From Anaeromyces robustus (taxonomy: Eukaryota > Neocallimastigomycota > Neocallimastigomycetes > Neocallimastigales > Neocallimastigaceae), in contig MCFG01000427.1 of NCBI GenBank assembly GCA_002104895.1, positions 1 to 54,815 on the forward strand: 54,815 nucleotides of DNA, written 5' to 3'. A program made the translations under genes and the position numbers. Shown here piece after piece: positions 1 through 13,138 of this stretch (position 1 is the stretch's first letter; each line of letters starts with the position of its first letter). The notes under the pieces were generated by a model, which ran no database searches, was not told where the DNA came from, and saw nothing but the letters and a program-made list of their open reading frames with translations.

Positions 1-30
1 TTATATAATTTCTTGTTATTAATAATAATA

Positions 31-340
31 ATAGAAGTAACTATTCTATAGCTGCAGTATGAAAAGTTTTTTATAGTAAACATTAATAATATCTTTATTA
101 ATATATAAATATCATTATATAAAGTAATTGATTATTTAAATAATTGATACTTATAATAATTCTGCAGGATGGAGAAAAGTATAAAAAAAATTTTCATCTG
201 TATTTTGATTAGAAGTAACTATTTCTATAGCTGCAGAAGTATTCTTCATATTTAATTTATTTATAAGTATCATTAAAATATAATTAATTAAATTATATAA
301 TAATGATATTTATATCATTTCATATTTTATATTTCTTCAT
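31..340. repeat. Left copy of a ~300-bp duplicated block carrying two structured repeat elements
   Basis: This block aligns with 6461-6800 at clearly recognisable but diverged identity. The same order of landmarks is seen: a 20-base core (AGAAGTAACTATTTCTATAG) followed by CTGCAGTAT, an AT spacer with TTATTAATATATAAATATCA, a CTGCAGGATG box, a second core followed by CTGCAGAAGT, then another AT-rich stretch. The first element (about 1-59) is cut by the window edge so its left arm is missing. The second element is complete (160-238). No open frame spans the block. Confidence 0.8.
160..238. repeat. Structured ~79-bp element, copy 2
   Basis: Left arm TTCTGCAG (160-167) is the perfect reverse complement of right arm CTGCAGAA (231-238). 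Inside are a GGATGGAGAAAAGTA box next to the left arm and a small hairpin (TAGAA 210-214, loop GTAACTAT, TTCTA 223-227) next to the right arm. Other members are at 6155-6236, 6415-6491 and 6587-6665. A truncated member ends at 59. Function unknown. Confidence 0.75.
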
Positions 341-1229
341 ATCAGGTTTGCATTTTTGAAAACATGTAACTTCACTTTTTACTTTATATTCTTAAATTCT
401 CAATTCCCTCTAAGTTACTGCTACTTTTAATACTTGAAATTGAATGTATACTTAACGAACCTTCAAAAAAATACTAGACAACTTTACATGTTTTCTAAGT
501 ATTTAACCTTTTCTAAACAAAGCAGTTTCTTTCTTCCTTTGGCCACTCTTATGACAGCATCCTTCCTTTGGCCACTTTTATGATAGCAAAGTTGATCACT
601 TTCTTTCTTAAATCATTATTTCTTTGAGTATTTATAAACTATTATTAATTCCATATTTTTTGAAAACGTTTGAATTTTTAATAAAAAAAAAAATTATTTT
701 TCATTTCTTTTATACTTTTTTTCCTTTAAATTTTTTAATAAAAAAAGAATAATTTTTTCACTATTAATTAATTGTAAAAAAATATATTATATTATTAATA
801 TATATTACAATATTCTATTATTATATTGTTTAAATACAGAACATGAACCACATTGACGTATTAAATGTGGTTTATGATTAAATATGCATTTAAACAAATT
901 TTTTTTAATGTGGTTCATGGTTTAAATAAATATTTAACAAACTTTAAATGTGGGTTAGTTAAATTAAAATTCAAGTTTTTTAAAGAAAATTCATTAAACT
1001 TTAATTTATAGAAATTCTATAACTATATTACATTTATAAGATTATTTTTTATTTATTATTTATAAAAAAAATAATATTCAATATATATAATAAATATAAT
1101 AATTAAAATTTATAATTTTTATAAAGAAAAAGCTAAATGATATTATTTAATAATAATATTTAAATATATAACATAAACAAAAACAGAATAAAAACAGAAA
1201 AAAAAAATATAAAGAAATATAAGGAAATA
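341..1229. other. AT-rich gene-free stretch with a 29-bp duplication and a long hairpin
   Basis: No gene is visible. Two imperfect 29-bp tandem units share the text CCTTCCTTTGGCCACT; the GGCCACT boxes start at 541 and 570. At 842-919 a 78-bp segment has 13-bp perfect inverted ends (CATGAACCACATT and AATGTGGTTCATG). A third related piece (AATGTGGTTTATG) lies near the left arm. Confidence 0.6.
842..919. repeat. 78-bp hairpin with 13-bp perfect terminal inverted repeats
   Basis: CATGAACCACATT at 842-854 is the exact reverse complement of AATGTGGTTCATG at 907-919. The length is almost the same as that of the ~79-bp elements elsewhere in the window, but the internal sequence is not obviously shared. 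It could be a small non-autonomous element or a structured transcript. A partial relative (GAATGTGGTTTAT) is seen near 7093. Confidence 0.65.
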
Positions 1230-1745
1230 TTTTGAAATTAATGTAATCTCTCTTTAGAGGCGTATTCTATTAATTAGGATTTCACACCTTTATTTTATAA
1301 TACCTTATTATTTAGCAGTAAAATCTGTAACAAAGCTATTATAGTGTCCACCACTTAACATTAGCACATGTTCAATTAAACGTTTGACCATCAGTTCATT
1401 TCTTTATTTCATTCTTTATGTAATACATAAAGGATTTTTTTATTAAATATATTCAGTTTTAATCTAATATTAATATTGGCAAAATGTCTATTTAAATATG
1501 TTACCATTAATTTATTTTCTATTTCCATATGCTGTACTTAAAAGTATTTTAATTATATTAATACCAATATATTCAACATTAGCACCATGAATAATAAAAT
1601 ATTTTTCTATAGATTCATTTCCATTTAAACATGTAATATTTAATGGGGTTTGAATCCATCAAAATTAAATTAAACATCAACATTATTTTCAATTAAAAAT
1701 TTTTCAATATAATTTCTTTTTTTTAATTCCATATTTTAAATTAGT
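1230..1745 (-). pseudogene. Decayed ankyrin-repeat gene fragment
   Basis: On the minus strand, parts of several ankyrin-type repeats can be read but not in one frame. The best piece lies around 1560-1650 and reads NGNESIEKYFIIHGANV, with the helix-turn pattern and 'HGAN' loop typical of ankyrin units. Upstream of it a KFLIENNVDV piece is followed by a stop and a frame change. Downstream, near 1320-1380, a LIEH piece would continue as GANV only if one base were restored. Several in-frame stops separate these parts, so no functional product is expected. The ankyrin call rests on motif resemblance only. Confidence 0.5.
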
Positions 1746-1924
1746 AGCTTTTTAATATTACCTTTTTCAAAAAAATAATTATGTGAATTATTTACGAATT
1801 AAAATTCTTTCAATAACTACAATGAAGATATTTATTTAATTTTTTATTATTCTTTTTATTAAATTTAATATATGTTTTTTATACTCTAATTTCTTTATAA
1901 AAAAATGGAAAATAATAATTATTG

Positions 1925-1946
1925 ATAAATAAATAAATAAATTATT

Positions 1947-1977
<31 letters not shown>

Positions 1978-1994
1978 TTAATCAATTAATGTAT

Positions 1995-2049
<55 letters not shown>

Positions 2050-2075
2050 TTTTTTATTTTTTATTTATTCATACA
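1925..2075. repeat. AAAT/ATTT microsatellite
   Basis: A run of AAAT units followed, after a small interruption, by long runs of TTTA units. It lies just beyond the 3' end of the minus-strand receptor gene. Confidence 0.9.
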
Positions 2076-2100
2076 TTTATATTTATTTATTAATTCTATC

Positions 2101-3981
<1,881 letters not shown>

Positions 3982-4649
3982 TTTTTAATTATTTTTTTTT
4001 AATTATTTTAAAAAAGAATTATAAGAATAATATCATTCAATTCTCTATTTTAATTTATAATTATAAATAATCAATAATTATAAATTAAAAAGTTCATAAT
4101 ACATTTATATATGATAAAATAATTTTATAATATAAAAAAAAAAAAAAAGTAAAAAAAGAAAGAGTATTAATATAGAAAAAAGTATATTTATTATTAAAGA
4201 TAACCTTCTTTTTATTATTATTGTTATTATTATAAAATTGTCAAAATAAAAATTTTTAGGTTAACTATAAAATCTCATTTAAAAAAAAAAATAAAGTTAT
4301 TTAAATTTTAAAGTAAAATTGACTAATAAAGAAATGAGAAAATTTTTATTTAATAATGTTTCCATAGCATTTCTAATATAAAATAAATTCTATCTAAGTA
4401 AATAAAAATATTGTAAAAAGAAAAAAAAAAAAAAAGTAATATGATAAATTTTGAATAAATAATAAATAATAAAAAAAAAAAAAATAGGATAGATTACCCA
4501 TTCAACAAACATTAATTCAAATATTTGAATCGGTGTCGGAAAATTTTCCATTTTTTATCTTTTTGACACTGACACTCCTTGAAATCGCCGGGAGAATAAT
4601 TAATTACTATTATAACAAATGAGAAGAATCTGGAATACTAATATTAATA
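3982..4649. other. AT-rich spacer upstream of the receptor gene
   Basis: No gene seen. It contains poly-A tracts and, at about 4525-4590, a short stretch of higher GC with a perfect 12-bp palindrome GGAAAATTTTCC (4538-4549) followed by a GACACTGACACTCC segment. This could hold promoter elements of the receptor gene, but nothing in the sequence proves it. Confidence 0.4.
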
Positions 4650-4885
4650 GAAGTATACTATGAAAAGATTCACACCTCTTTGAATGAAAATCCATACATA
4701 CATACATATATATATTAAAAAACGAATAAGTAATATCAGCAAAGAAAGTAGTATGGTGTCCACTAAACTCTCTTGATAGTCAACTATATCAATATTAATT
4801 CCAATTGATTTAGAAAATCCTGAATTCGTAAATTATTATGTCCTATCTATTTGATGATTAATACTTTTCATTATGAAAAGTGTAG
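4650..4885 (-). pseudogene. Short decayed ankyrin-like remnant
   Basis: The minus strand at about 4740-4830 reads SIGINIDIVDYQESLVDTIL. The segment shares the text GTGTCCACTAAACT / GTGTCCACCACTTAA with the remnant at 1230-1745, and both have a nearby GATT(T)CACACCT box. No long frame is open. It is probably another decayed copy of the same repeat-protein family. Evidence is motif-level only. Confidence 0.35.
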
Positions 4886-5213
4886 ATTTATACCAATCGA
4901 AAAATTAAATTAACTCTAAAAAGCTATATATATATATATATTTAGACCAGGATTAATCTTTATTTAAAGGAATTAATTTAAAATACATGTGATATATATT
5001 ACATTAAAGTAAAGAAAATATATGAAATGTAAGATAAATAAAAGTAATAAAAGATACTAATTTTTTTTTTTTTTTAGACTAAAGGAAGAGAATACACACT
5101 TCCATGTTTTTTATTTATTATAAAACAGTTATTAAATAAAAGATACTAAAAGAAAATAATAAAATTTATTACAGACATTAATCAAATCAAATTAAAAAAT
5201 AAATAAGCAAAAA

Positions 5214-5216
<3 letters not shown>

Positions 5217-5272
<56 letters not shown>
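5217..5272. repeat. Poly-T run of about 56 bases
   Basis: Uninterrupted T run. Length may be affected by assembly. No gene adjoins it closely. Confidence 0.9.
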
Positions 5273-5279
<7 letters not shown>

Positions 5280-5309
5280 TATATATATAAACTTTATACT
5301 TAATGTTCG

Positions 5310-5539
5310 TTGAAACAAAAATATTTTTAAACTTGGATATATATAGCAAATAACTTTAAGGAAAGCGTTAATTTTTTTTTGTCCGAGTCCATAAATAATT
5401 CCAGTGATTTATCTTAAATATTTATTGAAACAAAAATATTTTTAAACTTGGATATATATAGCAAATAACTTTAAGGAAAGCGTTAATTTTTTTTTGTCCG
5501 AGTCCATAAATAATTCCAGTGATTTATCTTAAATATTTA
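5310..5539. repeat. Perfect 115-bp tandem duplication
   Basis: Copy 1 is 5310-5424 and copy 2 is 5425-5539. Every base that I compared is identical, including a 9-T run, so the duplication is recent or maintained. Each copy holds TTGAAACAAAAATATTTTTA, a GGATATATATAGC box and a GTCCGAGTCCATAAATAATT segment, which is richer in G/C than the surroundings. The minus strand is open through a copy (reading IYGLGQKKINAFLKVICY) but no start or family is recognised. Confidence 0.9.
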
Positions 5540-5980
5540 AAGTACATTATTTGTACATCCATTTTTATCTTCAAGAGTTAGGTAAACTTTCAGATCAGAA
5601 CAGATTAGCTATAAATATAAAAACTGTAAATTCTATCTAAAAAAAAACCACCACAAATATTTAACGTAAAAAATATAACAAAAATTATACACTTCCATTG
5701 ATTTTATTTATTAATTATCAATACACTTAAATTCAAATTATAATTCACAATATATTCATGAAATAATAATCAATATTTACAACTTTAAAAACACTTATTT
5801 TATTAAAAAATACAAATATTAAATTAGGTTTTAACAATGTTTTATTTTATTTTTTATTTAAAAACCAAAAGTTCTTATATTACAACATTATTGTTATTAA
5901 GAAATTCTTCAAACTTATGATTTTTATAATTACATGATTTTGTTATTCAAAATATTATTTGCAGTTACTATCTACAACCT

Positions 5981-6085
5981 AGACAGAATTTCAATTAAAT
6001 CATATAATATCAAGTTAAACTAGACAGTATAATAATAAAATTGTGTTTAATTGAATTATATTATATATTTTGCTGAAACTGTCTA
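5981..6085. repeat. Inverted-repeat cluster around TAGACAGT
   Basis: TAGACAGT at 6021-6028 is the reverse complement of ACTGTCTA at 6078-6085, giving a 65-bp paired segment. A further CTAGACAG lies about 40 bp upstream (near 5981). The arrangement and size resemble the neighbouring ~79-bp elements, but the internal core is different. Confidence 0.5.
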
Positions 6086-6154
6086 AATTCTAATCATATT
6101 TCAATAAATAATTTAAAATTTCTTTTTACAAAAGAATACCTCCAATTACTTATT

Positions 6155-6236
6155 ATCCACAGTAAGCAGAATAGTAAAATAAAAATAAATATCCAATTAT
6201 ATTTTTTTAGAAGTAACTATTTCTATAGCTGTGGAT
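6155..6236. repeat. Structured ~79-bp element, copy 3
   Basis: Left arm ATCCACAG (6155-6162) pairs perfectly with right arm CTGTGGAT (6229-6236). Compared with the other copies, the arm differs at four positions and each change is compensated in the partner arm. The internal GCAGAATAGTAAAAT box and the hairpin TAGAA-GTAACTAT-TTCTA are conserved. Confidence 0.75.
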
Positions 6237-6414
6237 TTTTTAACTGATGATTAGATAATTAATTATCTGATAAACACTTCATAATCTTTTAATAGTAAAT
6301 ATTTAAATTTACTATTAGAACACTATAAACTATTTATCAATAATTATTATTGCATTTAGCTATAAATTTTATAACTATTACTACTTATGTTTAATAATAA
6401 TAAAACTTATATAT

Positions 6415-6491
6415 TACTGCAGGATGCAGAATAGTAAAATATCTCCAATTTAAAATTTGATTTAGAAGTAACTAATTCTATAGCTGCAGTA
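6415..6491. repeat. Structured ~79-bp element, copy 4
   Basis: Left arm TACTGCAG (6415-6422) pairs with right arm CTGCAGTA (6484-6491). The internal box GGATGCAGAATAGTAAAAT and the hairpin TAGAA-GTAACTAA-TTCTA are conserved. The right half of this copy corresponds to the truncated element at 31-59. Confidence 0.75.
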
Positions 6492-6800
6492 TATGTTTTA
6501 TTTTATATTTTAAACATTAATAGAACCTTTATTAATATATAAATATCATTATAAATTAACGGATTATTCAATAATGACACTTATTATTCTGCAGGATGTA
6601 GAAAAGTAAAATATAAAGTCCTTTTTAGATTTTTAATAGAAGTAACTATTTCAATAGCTGCAGAAGTTAAGATCGTTCTTTTAAATATCCATATAATAAT
6701 ATTCCTTTACAATTTATATAAGTACCATTATAATACAATTCATTTGAATTATATAACAACGATATTTATATTACATTCCCTCCTAGAATTATTTGACAAT
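6461..6800. repeat. Right copy of the ~300-bp duplicated block
   Basis: Diverged duplicate of 31-340. Shared landmarks run through both element cores, the TTATTAATATATAAATATCATTATA spacer text in part, and the ATATAACAACGATATTTATAT end. The duplication includes the end of copy 4 and all of copy 5 of the ~79-bp element. Confidence 0.75.
6587..6665. repeat. Structured ~79-bp element, copy 5
   Basis: Left arm TTCTGCAG (6587-6594) pairs with right arm CTGCAGAA (6658-6665). The GGATGTAGAAAAGTAAAAT box is intact. The inner hairpin TAGAA-GTAACTAT-TTCAA has one mismatch. It is the duplicate of copy 2. Confidence 0.75.
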
Positions 6801-7439
6801 TATTCCAAGTAGGTTCCATGCGCCATTAATTTTTCACTATCGACAGTAGTAATAGATAGTTCCAATCTTCACTTCTTCGAGTATTCCTACATAACGAATT
6901 ATATAGGAACACTGCAATTAAAAATTCAAGAATTTTTTTACTTCTTATATACTTTTTTTTTTCTTCAAAATTATATATAAATGTAATAGTGAATATATTA
7001 ATTATTATTAATATATTCACTAATACTTTAATATAAATAATACGTATATTAATTGAATAAAAATATATTTTTTAATAATAAGTAATAAATTGAATGTGGT
7101 TTATAATAAAAATATTTTATTATAATAATATTATTGGTCAAGTTTAATTTAAAGTTAAAAAAAATTTTTTTTTAATTAAAGTGTGTTTATTCTATACTCT
7201 TTAAATATATTTAGTTTTTATAGCAAAATATTATGATAATGCTTATAAGAATAATATTATTGGTCAAGTTTAATTTAAAGTTAAAAAACTTTTTTTTAAT
7301 TAAATATAATAGTACGTTTATACAATTTAATTCAAACATTTATAAATATAACATATAAAAAAATTTTTTATTATTATTTGTTTTATATAATAATTAATAT
7401 ATATATTACATAAAAATAATATTTTTCCATTATAAAAAA
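6801..7439. other. Gene-free AT-rich stretch with a spaced direct repeat
   Basis: No convincing gene. A segment of about 45 bp (ATAATATTATTGGTCAAGTT plus following TTAATTTAAAGTTAAAAAA) occurs at about 7122 and again at about 7250. A weak minus-strand frame at 6826-7020 has no recognisable family and is Ile/Leu/Tyr-rich as expected from AT-rich DNA. Confidence 0.5.
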
Positions 7440-7440
7440 G

Positions 7441-9000
7441 TAAATATTATTTAATTTTTATCATGAAAAAAAGATGCTTTAGTAACTCATGTGTGTTGAT
7501 GTTATAATATAATAGAAAAAAAAATATTGAAAGTGCTTAATGTTTATTCATTTATAAAAATATTAAAATAATGAGGTTTCAATTTATAATAAAAAGATTG
7601 ATTTACATTAATTTGTGGCGTAACAAATAATTTCATATGAACTTTTAATTATTTTTATGTAATTATTAATAAATTTTATATTATTGTCATAAAGTAAACT
7701 GTTATATTAAGACTAAAATCAAAATTTTAAGTAATCAATATAAAATATATATAATGTAATTAATGTTTATTATAATGTAAAATAATCATATATAATTATA
7801 AATATTAAATAGTTAATGTACATCTTTTTTTAATGAAACAAATTTTTAATAAAAGATGAAACATGAAGTTTTTTAAAAAAAAAGAAAAAAAAAAAAAAAA
7901 AAAACACAAAATATATTAAACTTTATTTATACATAGAATACTAAATATAGCAGATTATTATTATATTTACATTACAAGTGTATAATATAAATATATTAAT
8001 AATAAATGTCAATTTTGGTTTTATATATTAGGTTAATAGTATAGAAAGTAAAAATATGGTGAGATCTTTTATAGACTTATCATGTGATATTTCACATGAA
8101 TGTATCATAATTACATTTTAGAGTCGACGCCCTTTACTTAAGAGTATTTTACATTTATATACTTAAACCCTAACTTAATAACAGGTCCAGTCTACAAACT
8201 CCATGTAAAAACAGTAGTTTACCAAAGGAAACTACCCAATAATAAAAAGCTGAACACTACATTATTAGAACTTTAGTGCTATTCAATCTACTAGTTTTTA
8301 TGAAGATGGAATATCTACACTTCAAATACATAACCTGAAGCATAACATAAATTTTTTGATCTTATTTCTTAATACAATTATTTTTATAAAAAATCTTATT
8401 CATTATTTTGTAACACATTAATCAATATATATAATAAAAATGTTATGAATCTAATATTAAAAAATTTACTAAATATACTAATATTAATCAATTCATTTAT
8501 TAGTTTCATAATAAATAATTACCCAACCCAACTTTAGAAAAAAAAAAAAGATAAAAAGGTTCCCATCTTAAATTTCATAACACCTTTTAAATCATTAATA
8601 ATAATTCAATTTATCAATATTGTTAGAATATGTAAAATATATGTGTTTAATTATTAAAATGCAATATAATAAATTTTATATATAAGCCACAATGTAATGT
8701 AATATAAAAGTATGTAATTTATATATTTTAAATATTTATAACTCTATATTGATATAATTTATAAAAAATAAAATATTTATTTATTTTTTATTTATTTATT
8801 TATTTATTATTTATTTATAATAAATAAATAAAAATAATGTAGTTTTAATAAGTAAATCAATATTTATTTTTTATAAATATTAAACACTTTCATAAATTTT
8901 GTTATTAGAGCATCAACACACATGAACTACTAAAGTATCTTTTTCCATAATAAACAACTAAATATTGTTTAGTTTTTATCATGTTAAAAAAAATTATATT
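7441..9000. mobile_element. Candidate ~1.5-kb element bounded by long diverged inverted repeats
   Basis: The left arm (about 7441-7590) and right arm (about 8850-9000) are inverted copies of each other. The best-conserved piece is AACTCATGTGTGTTGATG on the left against CATCAACACACATGAACTAC on the right. Similarity extends on both sides: outward through TTTTTATCATG and inward through GAAAGTGCTTAAT. The interior (about 8040-8340) is richer in G/C than the rest and includes an 8-bp-arm palindrome at 8080-8099. On the minus strand it has coding-like pieces such as FSFLLLGSFLW interrupted by stops. No transposase is readable, so this may be a dead or non-autonomous element, or simply two inverted copies of a decayed gene. 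Confidence 0.45.
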
Positions 9001-9615
9001 TATAAATATATTTATTACTAGATATAATTCTTATAAAAAATAAGTAATTCAAACATTTATAAATTTAAATATTCATTATATTTATAAAAATAATTTTTTG
9101 TATATTAAAGTCATATCAATAATTATCAGTAAATTATCAAAATAAATAAAAATTATAAATATATTATAAATATATTATAAATATTTATTAATTATATTAA
9201 AATTTTAATATATTATTAATATTTTATATACAAATAAATTAAATAAACTACATACAGAAAATAAAAATTACTATAATATATATAATATATTATATAATGG
9301 AAGTTTATACATTAAATAAAAATATTAAAAAATGAATAATATATAATATATAATAATATATTATATAATATATAAAATATGAAAATTAATATGATTTTAA
9401 AATATATTTAATAAAATATTAAAAAATCATTAATTAATTAATTAATTAATAAAATTGAATCTAATAAACTATAAATGATATTCTATTTATGTATTGAATG
9501 TATTATAAATGTATATTATGTATTTAGTATGTATAGAGTTGCAATAATACAACTTTTTACATCTTACAATACATTTATAAACATGTACATATATCTTTAT
9601 AAAAAAACAATTTAT

Positions 9616-9644
9616 AACCTAACCTAACGATTTATTAGGGTTAG
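9616..9644. other. Telomere-like CCTAA/TTAGGG inverted motif
   Basis: AACCTAACCTAACG followed by ATTTATTAGGGTTAG. It contains both orientations of the fungal telomere motif and can fold back. Only about two units are present, so it is weak as an interstitial telomere trace. Confidence 0.3.
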
Positions 9645-9660
9645 TTTAAAATAAGAAAAG

Positions 9661-9782
9661 TTGTCTTTTAAATGACTAAAATGATATAAAAAAAATTATA
9701 GCATTGATATGTGAAATTATATATAATGATTAAAATAATATAAAAAAAATTATAGTATTGATGCGTGAAAATATAAGTATAT
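9661..9782. repeat. Diverged ~56-bp tandem pair leading into the minisatellite
   Basis: AATGACTAAAATGATATAAA plus TTATAGCATTGATATGTGAA is followed by a similar unit with AATGATTAAAATAATATAAA and TTATAGTATTGATGCGTGAA. The second unit's TTGATGCGTGAAAATATAAG looks like the founding variant of the 36-bp array that follows. Confidence 0.7.
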
Positions 9783-10133
9783 AATTATTGATGTCTGAAA
9801 ATATGTATATAAGTATATAATTATTGATGTCTGAAAATATGTATATAAGTATATAATTATTGATGTCTGAAAATATGTATATAAGTATATAATTATTGAT
9901 GTCTGAAAATATGTATATAAGTATATAATTATTGATGTCTGAAAATATGTATATAAGTATATAATTATTGATGTCTGAAAATATGTATATAAGTATATAA
10001 TTATTGATGTCTGAAAATATGTATATAAGTATATAATTATTGATGTCTGAAAATATGTATATAAGTATATAATTATTGATGTCTGAAAATATGTATATAA
10101 GTATATAATTATTGATGTCTGAAAATATGTATA
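9783..10133. repeat. 36-bp minisatellite, about 10 copies
   Basis: The unit starts ATTGATGTCTGAAAATATGT and continues ATATAAGTATATAATT (36 bp). The TGATGTCTG box recurs at 9789 and every 36 bases to 10113. Copies appear identical, implying recent expansion or homogenisation. No frame is open through it because each unit contains TGA. Confidence 0.93.
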
Positions 10134-10542
10134 TATTTAATAATATTAATGTATATAAAAAATATTTATAAATTTGTTTATGGTTAATGTTTTAATGTTA
10201 ATATTTTAATTTGTTTTTTTACCTAATAATCTTTTAAGTATCCTATTATAAAAAAATAATAAAAAAATAATATTATTGATTAATAATTAATATAATAAAA
10301 AAATTATCTTTTAGTATCTTTAATATAATAATATATTATTAAATTATATATACCTTCTTTTTTTTTTTTTTTTTAATTTTCTGTCTGTACATTATCTTTT
10401 TTTTTTTTTTTTTAATTTTCTGTCTGTACATTATCTTTTTTTTTTTTTTTTTAATTTAATTTTGTCTTTATATTTCATTTCTATGTCTTTTTTTTTTTCT
10501 TTATAATTTTATTAGATTTACCAGATTTTTTATATAAAATAA

Positions 10543-10573
<31 letters not shown>

Positions 10574-11100
10574 ATATTTTTTTTTTATTTATTGGTTATT
10601 TACCTTTTCAAATTCCTTTTTTTTTTTTTTCTTTTCTCCTTTCTTTTCCTTCATAAGTATATAATTTTATAGTAATAAATTTTTTTTATTAAAAAAAAAT
10701 TTATTATAAAATAATTTATTAGGTTTATAATCATATGCTTTTCTTCTACTACTATTACTAAGGGAATATGTAAAAATCAAGATAAAGCTAAAATTTTGTA
10801 ATTGTTTTAATATATCTGATAAGGCACAGAATCTAAATTTATGTTTGGAATCAAAATAATTTTAATAAGATTGCCTCTAGTATAATAACAATATACTAAT
10901 AATATTATAAATAATAATAATATTATAAATAATAATAAAAAAAGACATAATGAAAGTCTATATAATATAAATATATATATATATTTTGATAATATATATA
11001 ATATAATTAACAATTAATGTTTTTTTTTTTTTTTTTTTAATAATTTTTTAAAAAAGGAAATATGCAATGCAAAATAAAAAATTAACATAATATATTCTAG

Positions 11101-11161
<61 letters not shown>

Positions 11162-11444
11162 GCAGGAAGAAAACTGTAATTAATATAAAATAATATAAAA
11201 TAATATATCAATTCATTTCATTATATATAACATAAAAAAAAAAAAAATAAAAAAAATAAAAAGAGATCATTTTTGATAATTAATTATATATATATGCATA
11301 ACTTTTTTTTCTTTTTCTTTTTCTTTTTAGATTCCACTAAATATTGAAAATATATTTAATCATTTACTCTTTTGATATGATTAAGTTTTAATTAAAATTA
11401 TTAAAGTCAATTTAATCAAAAAAAAAAAAAAAAAAAAAAATTAA

Positions 11445-11484
<40 letters not shown>

Positions 11485-13086
11485 AACATTTCATTTAATT
11501 AATAATAAAATAAATTAATAGATAAATAAATAAAAAGAATGATAATTAAATAAAGAAAAGAAAAAGAGAAAAAAAAAAAATTATATGCTTATAATATAAG
11601 TAACTAAAAAATACATTTTATATTTAATAAATTTGTCAAAAAAAAAAAAAATAATTATAATCTAGTTTTTTCTTTTTTTTTTTTATATAAAATATTTTAA
11701 ATTAAATATTGAAAAAAATTTTTTATTTATTTATTTTTTACTTTGTTTATTTATTTATTTATTTTCTTTTTTTCTTTTCTTTTTTTTTTTTTATATATAT
11801 ATATAAAAAATTAAAAAAAAAAAATTAAAAATAAAAAATAAAAATCAATAAATAAACAAAATTTCTAAGAATTATTAATTATCTTTTTTTTTTTTTTTTT
11901 TTTAAAGTAAATATTATTTTGATATTAAATAAGAAATATTATTTCTTATCATTAACATTTTTTGATTTTGATTTTGATTTTGATTTGAATTTTTTTTTTT
12001 TTTAAATTTTGTGTTTTCTTTTATTATTATTATTGTTATTATTATTAACGTTTTATTTGTTATTATTATTATTTTTAATTTTTAGTTTTTAATTTTTTAA
12101 AAAAAATTTTTTTTTTTTATTTGAATAACTTTTTCATTTATTTATTTAATTTTAGTTTTTAATTTTAATTGTCATTATATATTGATGATTTTGATTTTTT
12201 TCTTAAAACTTGGGATAGCTTTTTTTATAAAAAAATTTTTTTTGTTTTATGAATAACTTATAAATATTTTCAAAATTTTTTTATTTTTTTTTTTAATATT
12301 ATATTTTAAATTATAAATTAATAAAAAATTGTTTATATATAAAATAAAATATCTTTTATTCATTCATTCATTTATTTTTTTGTTAAAAAAAAAATAAATA
12401 AAATAAAATAAAATAAAAGATAATAACTTAATAATTATATAAAAAAATAAAATACTATCTATTTTTTTATGATTTAGATAAGATAATAAATTAATTATAT
12501 ATATACTAAATTGATTTCAATAGAATCAAACTAAATAACTTGTAATATATATTTAAATTTATCTTTTTCTTTTTTTTTTTTTTTTTTTTTACTTTTTGTT
12601 TTCATTTTCTTTTAATGTTCTTAATGTTTTTTTTTTTTTTTCTTTTATAAATGCTGAATATATTTAAAAATCTATTTTGATTTTTTTTTTCTTGAGACTT
12701 TTGTTATACTAATTATAATTCTTTCTGTTAATATTTTAATATAAATGAAAAAAAAAAGTTATATAATATAATAAAATGTCTCTCTCTTTCTCTCTTTTTT
12801 TTTTTTTTTTTCTTTTTTTTTTTTTTTAATAATATATTATATATATATATACATTTTACAATTGAATAATTATATAAAAAATTATTCAATAGTTTTTATA
12901 TTATATATATTATATTATATTGATATTGATATATTTATATAAATTACAATATTATTATTCTATTTAATTAATAATTAAACTTTTCTATATATATAAATAG
13001 TTATAAATATTAAAAAGTTTTATTATTATTATTATTATTTTCATGTATAGAATAATCATATCATTATTGCCTTTTTTCTTCTTTTA

Positions 13087-13138
<52 letters not shown>

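Noticed and set aside
6826-7020. 64-codon minus-strand frame
   Set aside because: Ile/Leu/Asn/Tyr-rich as expected from AT-rich DNA, no family recognised, lies among repeats and remnants.
9616-9644. Interstitial telomere
   Set aside because: Only about two units in each orientation in DNA where TTA-rich words are common; insufficient.
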